In this document: piece after piece, positions 56,641-64,000 of the stretch
Layout: every line of letters starts with the position of its first letter
How positions within the stretch are numbered: position 1 is the first letter of the stretch
Assembly: GCF_040802235.1 (NCBI RefSeq)
Contig: NC_133158.1
Coordinates: 152,470,401-152,534,400 of the forward strand
DNA: 64,000 nucleotides
Source: Manis javanica
Taxonomy: Eukaryota > Chordata > Mammalia > Pholidota > Manidae
Direction of reading: 5' to 3'
The notes under the pieces: model-generated
Databases searched by the model: none
What the model was told of the DNA's origin: nothing
The model's input: the letters and a program-made list of their open reading frames with translations, nothing else
Made by a program: the position numbers and the translations under genes

Positions 56641-59600
56641 TAACTGTTACAGCTTTGAGTTAAACCTAGTTTGGCCAAGATTAATTCCATATTTCTATGA
56701 TACTCCAAGAAATTACAATATAATTTTGGGGTTACAATCTACTAAATGATAAGCTATATGTATACATCATATATTTATAAATTCTTACCTAGACTAATAA
56801 TGTACTTATCTCTCATTCTGGGCTTAGGTGTAAATGAAAATGGTATGAATGTTAAACGTTCATGGAGTCTACTTTCTATCTGGTCTTGTGTAACCTGAAC
56901 TCCCACATTTTGAAATATTTTGACAAACAAGGTTATTTTGAAATCATATTGACAAGAGAATGTCAAGTTCTGTAACTGTGACTCATTGGTCAACAAAGAG
57001 GATATCCTATGATGAGTAAGTCCTGGAAATGAATACCTGTATCTTCCAAATGTTGGCTCACTGTAGCTATAACCCTTCTATACTTTTCAGGAAGTAAGGT
57101 ATCCCAGGAAACAAACGTATTTTGATTCCATAGGCATACACTGAAATTTCCCCTGTTGTATGGGACTATGTCTCCCTTGGCCAATTAGTTTTCATGCCAT
57201 ATCATATGTCAGAAATGGAACATCTCTCCTGATTTTCTCAGTGAGATGGCAAATAAGTACAAATTGTGCATTAACCAAATGAAAGCTTATTTCTCAATTT
57301 TACTTTTGTATTTCAGGATCACCCTGCACCTATAAAAGCTACAATACTGAGCCAAAGGTTACAAATACAAAACTGGAAATTCCATGCCAAACATAGATAT
57401 GCTGTGACATAAACTTACAAAAATCAGTATGCTTATTAATATTTTCATAATTTTGATATCCTTCATGTACATAAAAAATAACTTTAATGCTAAACTAATT
57501 TTGTAGATTTAAAACTGAATATATGTGTATATAATGAATATTTTAAAGTATACACAATAATATAGTAAAATAATATGATCATGGAAGCTAAATAATTTCT
57601 AATATATTATGCACATGCCAATTGAATTTCACTCAGAAAGGCTTACCTTTAGCTACTGGGAAAGGAGAGTCCCCACACATTTCCCTTTTATTCTCCCACT
57701 GGTCCTGCAGACTGCGGGAAGGACTCTGACATTAATCTCCAGTTTCAGGTACAGATCAGCATCTCAACAACAGATTCTGGGCAAACATATACCTGCTGCC
57801 AGTCCAAGTAAAATGCTCAGCATCTGGAGAATGTGTGTTTGGGTCAAAGTCTCAGCACAACTGCTGTCTAATTCCAAAGGAAGCGACAAAGTGAAATCCA
57901 AGAGGCACCTCAGATGAGGAAATGAAATCTTACCACCTCCACAATGTTCTCCCAAAGTGGTAGGTGTGCCACAAGTTTAACTGGAAATGAGCAAAGACTG
58001 TTTTCTGACGGAAGATTTCTCCAGGCTCCACATCTCTCCCCAGGCATCCTCAGGTAGGTGATTTACTGAACCAAGAGGGTCCACCATCAATTTCAATTTC
58101 AGAATCTATTGAGAAGAAACTCACAGTGAATACATAAGCTGGGAGAGGCCAAAGAGACTCCACCCACACTCTGCTAGTTCAGAAGCGTACAAACCCGTGT
58201 GCTCAATTTCCCCCCTTGCCAAATCATACTGAATTAAAGATGGATTAGGTATTTGATCTAATCTTTGTTAGTGTTGGGGAAAAATATAAGCAGACTTTTA
58301 TTCTAGTAGGAATTGAAGAAAATCCCGAACTTTAAGCCAAAGGAACCTAGAAGCAGTATCAGACTACAATTAGAAGAAGTTAGCAAGAAAAGACAGGATC
58401 AAGCCGAAGTACCTTTGTTCCCATTGTGTTTTAGACCACTGCTGTTCCTTCCTGTGCCAAACTGAAGCCAGTTTGCTGAAATGGTGAGAATTCCTTTTCT
58501 CTGGATATACATGCAAAGCACATTTATTTGCAACTATCCCCAAACAATGCTGCCTAGTGTGCAAGGTCATCTGAGGTGGCCAAAGCTTTCAGAGTTACTT
58601 GGTAAACCGTGAGTGGCCACTGTTCACGTGGAAAGGATGTAGTGAAATCTGTGTCCTTTCGAGAACATGTCATGTCTGACCTCATTTAGAGAGGAAGCAG
58701 TTGTGCTCTTTGTAACTGGTACTACAGTTAAGTTCTTGTAGCAATTCAGGAAATGCTTTGTCTGAGACCAGCCCTCAAAGAGAAGAACTCCAGTTGCTTA
58801 CGGACAACTGAACCGTTATTTCCTCAAAAGCAGTGTTTGCATAATTTGGAGAGAGCAGTATGAGGATGAGTCTGCAATCATTTCATTGATTAAAAGTAGC
58901 TTTAAATCTTGTAGACAGCACAGGAAGACATCAAACTTTTTTTTCCACTCACAGCAATGAGAATGGAGGATCAGTAGTGGCATGAAGAGGCAGCAGCAAC
59001 ATTTTACCTGGTCAGGGGTTAATGACACGGGTACAGTTTGTGAGGCAGCAGCCTCATGGGGAGGGATGCGGACACGAAGGTCTCCCTGCAGATGGTGGTA
59101 GTTCTAATTGCAAGCTCCCCTTAATGGTTCCAGAAAGGTTTATAACACTTTTAACCATCTAATTTATATCTGGCTCTACGCTTCCCTTCTGAGAATCTAA
59201 ATGTGGTAACTTTCTTTTCCCAAAAATGACATAATTTTTCCTGGCTCTATGACATTGTCTGTTACCTAAATACTCAATTATAAGATTTATGTTTTCAAAA
59301 GCAAGATGACTTGTCAGAAAAGAAAACAAATAGACCAAAAAATGAACATGGTAAATGCACGTAACAAAGAAATAAGAAACGTTAGAAAAATAAGCAAGGG
59401 AAATTTTTAAATATATTTTATAAATATTAATTCCAAATAAAGGTGTCCTGAATTACAGCATGAAGTAGTGCATTACTGTTGTCCTCAGAGAAATGTCAAA
59501 TATATAGTTTCAGAATAATAGTAATTTCATTAAAAAATCACTATACTGGCAACTTTCATTTTACGTGGAATAATTATTGCTTAGTTGAATGTTATTATCT

Positions 59601-60069
59601 GAAAAATAATAGATTTTATAATTTAGCTTTATTTTGTTAGAAGGCGTATTCCCAATAATTTCCTTTCCTTTCATTTTTTCATTTTGTCCAATTTCGCTTT
59701 TAAAAAATCATTGCATTACCACACTACTGAAAAGCTCATTTTCTATTTTTACTAATATGTTTCTTACCGTAAAAGAAAAGAAACTAGAAAAATGACATGT
59801 TTTCTATACTTTTTGTCATGGATGCAAAGTCCCTCTTACTATTTCTGCCCAAGCTTTTTAGCATTTTTGATATGCCATTGCAGAGTACCCTCAAATATGG
59901 GAACTTCAAAAAATTCTGTGGACAGTAGCAAGTCATAATTCTTTGTTACCTTGGTAAGACTTTACAGAGTATTAGAAATTATATAACCCCTCTACTTTAA
60001 AGATAAGGAAAGTGAAGTCCTGAAAGTCTTATTGAACAAATTTACACAGCTAGCAAATGGCAAGGCTGG
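56641..60069. other. 3.4 kb with no recognised gene or repeat
   Basis: Mixed AT-rich sequence. The largest open frame is 57,609-57,917 (102 codons, plus), with a 63-codon minus frame overlapping it. Neither shows a recognised domain. No tandem array is present. Confidence 0.4.
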
Positions 60070-60390
60070 ATGTAAAATAAAATATTTACAGTGTTTAGAG
60101 GAAAAAACACCAGCTTAGAATCCTGTACATTGAGAAAAATACTTTTGCAAACAAAAATTGAGGGAATTTGTTGCCAAAAACCTGCTTTACAAGAAATGCT
60201 GAAAGAGGTTCTTTAAGGAGGACAATAATAAATATTAGAAACTCAGTTCTACATTAGAAAGAGCATAGAAGAAGGAATAAGTGAAGGTAAAATAAAAACT
60301 TTGATTTTTCTTATTCTTGATCTGACAGAGGACAGATTATTTGTTAAATAAGAGCAGTAATGTATTCAATTATGTATGCTCATGTGTATG
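60070..60390 (+). mobile_element. Old L1 ORF1 end / inter-ORF fragment
   Basis: CAAACAAAAATTGAGGGAATT, CTGCTTTACAAGAAATGCTG and AAAGAGGTTCTTTAAGGAGG follow the ORF1 C-terminal and inter-ORF text of older L1s in sense orientation. It is short and diverged, and ends at the start of the LTR-like repeat of the ERV. Confidence 0.7.
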
Positions 60391-60418
60391 TGGGAAAGAG
60401 TGAGATACATAGGAAACT

Positions 60419-60880
60419 TGAAATATCAAAGACCTGGAAGGATCCCTGTGAAATGTAATCAAGGGTCCCTATCTTCCAGGCTCTATAGGAGGGTAGAAGC
60501 TTAATGTCTACATGCACCTAGATCAAAAAATACATTCTGTCATAAAGATATGAGTATTTCTTTTTTCCTTTGGATAAAGTCAATTGGCTAACACAGATCT
60601 CGTCCCAATTACAGGTAAATTCAGGTTAAAGTGTGTGACAAATGGTACTGTCAAGTCCTCTTACTTGAGGACTAGTTATGTTTATCCTGAGAACATGTAT
60701 ATAACAGGTTGTGTCTAGATGAGATTTCTTTGTAACCCCTTTATCAGATTATCTATAAAACATCACATGGTGGTTTAATGCTTAGTCAATAATCAAACTG
60801 TTTGTTCTCTTGTACTGTTGTGGAGAGGTTTTCTGGGTTAGGAAATTTTTTTTTGAGTTACATTCTCATAATGATTCTGG
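60419..60880 (+). repeat. LTR-like repeat, left copy
   Basis: Shares ordered blocks with 63,735-64,000: a GAAATGTAATCAAGGG-like start, CTGTCATAAAGATATGAGTA, AAAGTCAATTGGCTAACACAG and TGACAAATGGTACTGTCAAG. A TATA-like CTATAAAACA lies at 60,752. The right edge is estimated. Confidence 0.6.
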
Positions 60881-63250
60881 TGACTGGGACTGGATATCTG
60901 GGAGTTCCTGAGTTGAGCAGACAGACTGAAGGTTCCTGGCCACACACAGTCAGGACATAGGCCTTAAATTATAGAAGTCTCCTTCTGGTTCTTGCTCTTT
61001 TGGAATACCATCCAGGTGTAACACTTGCTCCAAATTCAAGATTTTATTATGGACTAAACATGGGTAATACAGGTTCTACAATCCTGTTAGGATCACCACG
61101 TGGTTGGGAAGTATGAAACACCATGAATATTGCCTGTAGGTCTTTCTCTTAAAAAGCTAAAGTCTTTCTGCTACATTTGGAATGAGTATATGAGAATCCA
61201 GTCTTGCAGTTGGCTAAGGATGGGTCTTTTGATTTGGATAAGTTAATGTATTTGCTGGGTTTTTTAGGCCTCATCCCAGGCAAATAAATTACTGGTATTT
61301 GTGGGATGAAAAATCATCCTGAGAAAAATAAATAAGTAAATGATTTGAACAGCCAGAAGAAAAAAACTGAGAAAATGGGAGAATTGTGAGATTTAAAGGC
61401 ACTTCTCTTTCACAGACCTCCCCTCCTCCTCTCTCTGTCCTCCTGTATCTCTTTATCCCTCTCAGCCCCAAACTCTGGGGAAGAGGGAGGCCATGATCTT
61501 TCAGGCAGCTGTTCCCTTCACGAATGTGTTTCCCTGTAAAGAGGGACAAGTGGGCACAACTTCTTTAGCCAGTAATATATTATGAGCCCTGCCAAGGAAT
61601 AGAAGTTGGTGCGCCTGGTGACCTAGCTCCAAGTCCACCTGTGTCTTAGCTCAGGTCCAGCTCCAGGAGTCCCTTCTCAGCCACACATCACATATCTGGG
61701 AAAGTAGACACAATGAGGACATCTGATCTGGGTATAACTGAAAACGTGGATAAAATGTTGTGGCTCCATGCAAAGGAGACAGGATGGAAAGTAGCTGCAC
61801 TAGTCTCTTGGAAAAAGGCAAGTGAACAAGGTGTTAAGCTGATGAATGTCAACACAGGAAGGAAACCAAAGTGCCATATAATTTACATTTTTCTTGTCTG
61901 AATGAAAGGAAAACCAGATCTTCCTATATGGATCACCAACAAAACTGATGTCATTGTGAAGCTACCCAGGACTCCCAAGTAGTTCACATGTCTCTCTCGC
62001 CAGCTGATATTATTCATTTAAAGGCCTCTTTGCGTGGGCTACAGAAATTTCCAGTACCTTGCAGCATGTCTGCTTTATAGCCCCACACAGGGAGAGGTGT
62101 GATGGCTAAAGCATACAAAAAGGTGTGAGAAACACCTTCACTGGTCCAAACTTAAAAAGTGGACACAGAAACAATGAGAATAGCGGAGTGAGGCTTTAAT
62201 AGCTGTCTTGCAAGATCGGGTGTCTGGTAAGCAGGTACAACTAGGGTTGTTGGAGCAAGCAATTGATTCCCTAGCACACGAGTCCCTTCCCTGGTTCCTC
62301 ATTGGTTGAGTACTACAGGTACAGGGTTCATTCTTTCCTGGACATTGTCTAAGCAAGTTATATCCATATTAGGCTTTCTTTTACATTTGTCTTAATTTTA
62401 TTAGCTGGTTCAAAACTTCTTTTTCCCTGAACAAGCACAGCCCATTCCTTCTCAATGTCCTTCCTCCTCTCAGCTTGAGCAACTTCCTGGCATGTACTTC
62501 ACCACATGGGCTTTTTGTCAATATCTTACTGTTTAAATGTTTAAACCCCCTAGTGGGAGTAAGTCACATTTAGTTTCTATGCTTTTTCTAACAGTAGACA
62601 CCCAATCTTTCAAGACTACCATTAAAGTCTCTGTTTTTCTCTTTCTTTCCATGTCCACTTAATTTTGGACCAGTGAGGGCATTTCCCACATTAGGCAATC
62701 AGCAGACATTGTCCACTGATGGAGGAGACACTTCCAGAAATCACCACATCAAGAAGCCGGGTGGCCAAGGGAAGCCAGCTGTCCATCTTCTCCTCCCCAA
62801 CCACACCATACACTATGGAAGATCTAGGGACATAGGGGTCACTAATGACTGCCTTTCTGCTAAAGTGAGCTGGGAGAAGTTGCAGCTATTTATCTAAAAG
62901 ATGGCTAGATCCCCCATTGATTTCTATTAGCACTTTTTTGAGACCTCAAAAATCATTGGCATGGATGCAAGGGCACATCACAGTTACCCTCTGGGCCTAA
63001 CCACCTTTGCCTTGACTCTCCTGTTGACTATCCAAATTTAAGTTAGGGAAAACGTGGGAGGCTGGTTAAGACAGACTATTACTCAAATCTCAACAGTGAC
63101 TACTTAGTTTTGGAACAATCTAGAAAAAGAATAAAGAAAAATGGGATAAATTAAAAACTGTCCTGCTAGCTGCTCAGAACTCCTCAGTAAAAGGACCGTC
63201 CTCTACTCTGAACAACCCACGAAGGGAAGAAAGGCGGGTGAGAGACAATG

Positions 63251-63292
63251 TGTCATTATTGCAAAAAGCCAGAGCATGAGGAAAGGGACTGC
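63251..63292 (+). other. Gag-type CCHC zinc knuckle (fossil)
   Basis: The 14 codons read CHYCKKPEHEERDC, an exact CX2CX4HX4C spacing with the aromatic residue after the first His that nucleocapsid knuckles carry. It sits in Lys/Arg/Glu-rich sequence, as in retroviral nucleocapsid regions. Part of the ERV fossil. Confidence 0.85.
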
Positions 63293-63734
63293 AGGGAATT
63301 GGAAAATGGCTTAAAATGGACTTGAAAGGGGGAGCTTATCAAACTTGTACTACTGATTTTGCAATTTCCTTAGGAATTTCTCACTGCTGTTTGGCGATAG
63401 ATCAATTTAGGATATTGGTGTTTTGGGTTGGGTCTGCCTTGTTCTTTTCCCACAAGCTTCCTTTATAGATAGGTCCTCCAGAAGAAGAGCCTGTGTGCTT
63501 ACTCTCGATTTCCTGGATCCACTGGGAAGATATCTGCTGTTGTGTTAAGCTACTTTATAATATTTAAGGAGGCTTATAAAGTTAAAAAAAAAAAAGGGAT
63601 TTTCCCTGGTGCAAAATGGAGACTCCCCCCTTTTCTTTCAGGGCACTTGATTTAGAAAATATGCAGTTGGGTATAAACCTTTTAACAATCTAAATAAGAC
63701 TCATACCAGCTTTATAGCCCAGAAATAGCATTAC

Positions 63735-64000
63735 CAAGGACTTGGGGGCAGTCTCTGTGAGATGTAATCATCAAGGAAGACAGTGCCAGTGCCCTTCTCT
63801 CCCCATTTCAGTAGAGGGGCGGGAGCCTAACTGTGGCTGCAGACACCCTGGGCACCTCATTGCAAAACCACCTCCTGTCATGAAGATATAAAACAGTTAT
63901 TTTTCCTTGAAATAAAGTTGACAAGCTAACACAGATGTTCACCCAAGTACCAGGTACATTTAGGATGAACTGTTTGTGACAAATTGTGCTGTCAAATCCT
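63735..64000 (+). repeat. LTR-like repeat, right copy (cut by window end)
   Basis: Homologous block by block with 60,430-60,660; matching phrases include CTGTCATGAAGATATAAAACAG, TTGACAAGCTAACACAGATG and TGACAAATTGTGCTGTCAAAT. Only the first 266 bases are inside the window. Confidence 0.65.

Larger units (their letters stand above)
60419..64000 (+). mobile_element. ERV fossil (gammaretrovirus-like), runs off window end
   Basis: Two direct LTR-like repeats (from about 60,419 and about 63,735) flank a segment holding a gag-like piece with a retroviral CCHC zinc knuckle at 63,251-63,292. A single knuckle on the plus strand suits class I (gammaretrovirus-like) gag. With about 3.3 kb between repeat starts it is far shorter than a complete provirus. 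No pol or env part was recognised. It is clearly broken, with many breaks, and old, since the two repeats differ extensively. The right end lies beyond the window. Confidence 0.7.

Noticed and set aside
57609-57955. Possible small exon (102-codon plus frame, leader-like LLGLAAGICL on minus)
   Set aside because: No splice sites in matching phase, no family motif, and frames of similar size on both strands.

Overview
The window is nuclear DNA from a placental mammal. It contains intron-bearing remnants of two mammalian genes, abundant LINE-1 (L1), MaLR solo LTRs and an endogenous-retrovirus fossil. The L1 3' ends are of a lineage-restricted type that resembles pangolin (Pholidota) repeats from memory; this is only a tentative assignment. 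No tRNA, rRNA, CRISPR or bacterial-type operon was seen.

Region 1 (1-20,100) is GC-rich and minisatellite-rich and carries two genes, both on the minus strand. LRRC14B (1,154-4,043, two exons) lies downstream of the 3' half of PLEKHG4B (about 11,640-20,085; six certain exons and one probable). This is the order and orientation known from human 5p15.33 (PLEKHG4B-LRRC14B-CCDC127-SDHA). Both look dead here. LRRC14B has four in-frame stops, two frameshifts and a lost splice donor. PLEKHG4B has a stop inside the DH (RhoGEF) domain, two lost splice donors and a 4-bp duplication frameshift. Introns are retained, so these are decayed genes or a decayed segmental duplicate, not processed copies. The N-terminal half of PLEKHG4B was not found anywhere up to 64,000.

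Region 2 (20,700-22,300) is an L1 fragment abutting a strong CpG island with a candidate plus-strand first exon and splice donor; the gene is not recognised.

Region 3 (22,300-34,850) turns abruptly AT-rich. It holds minus-strand L1 pieces of several ages, an inverted pair of LTR-like repeats, and about 6 kb with nothing recognisable.

Region 4 (34,896-40,950) is a GC-rich mosaic. It contains a poly(A)-tailed unit with a CT-rich 5' end, an L1 5' UTR, a roughly 600-bp CTAT/CTGT microsatellite, a (GC)n(CA)n tract, and an eight-copy 120-bp tandem array that is open in frame (40 codons per unit) on both strands. A CCAAT-bearing CpG-rich block flanks the array. This array is the most unusual object in the window.

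Region 5 (40,950-47,438) is one nearly full-length but broken minus-strand L1, including its GC-rich 5' UTR. Region 6 (47,440-64,000) is AT-rich with old L1 fragments, two MaLR LTRs, and an ERV fossil with a gag zinc knuckle and direct repeats that runs off the window end.

No intact, confidently functional protein-coding gene was found. Comparisons to human proteins rest on remembered sequence, not on an alignment run here.
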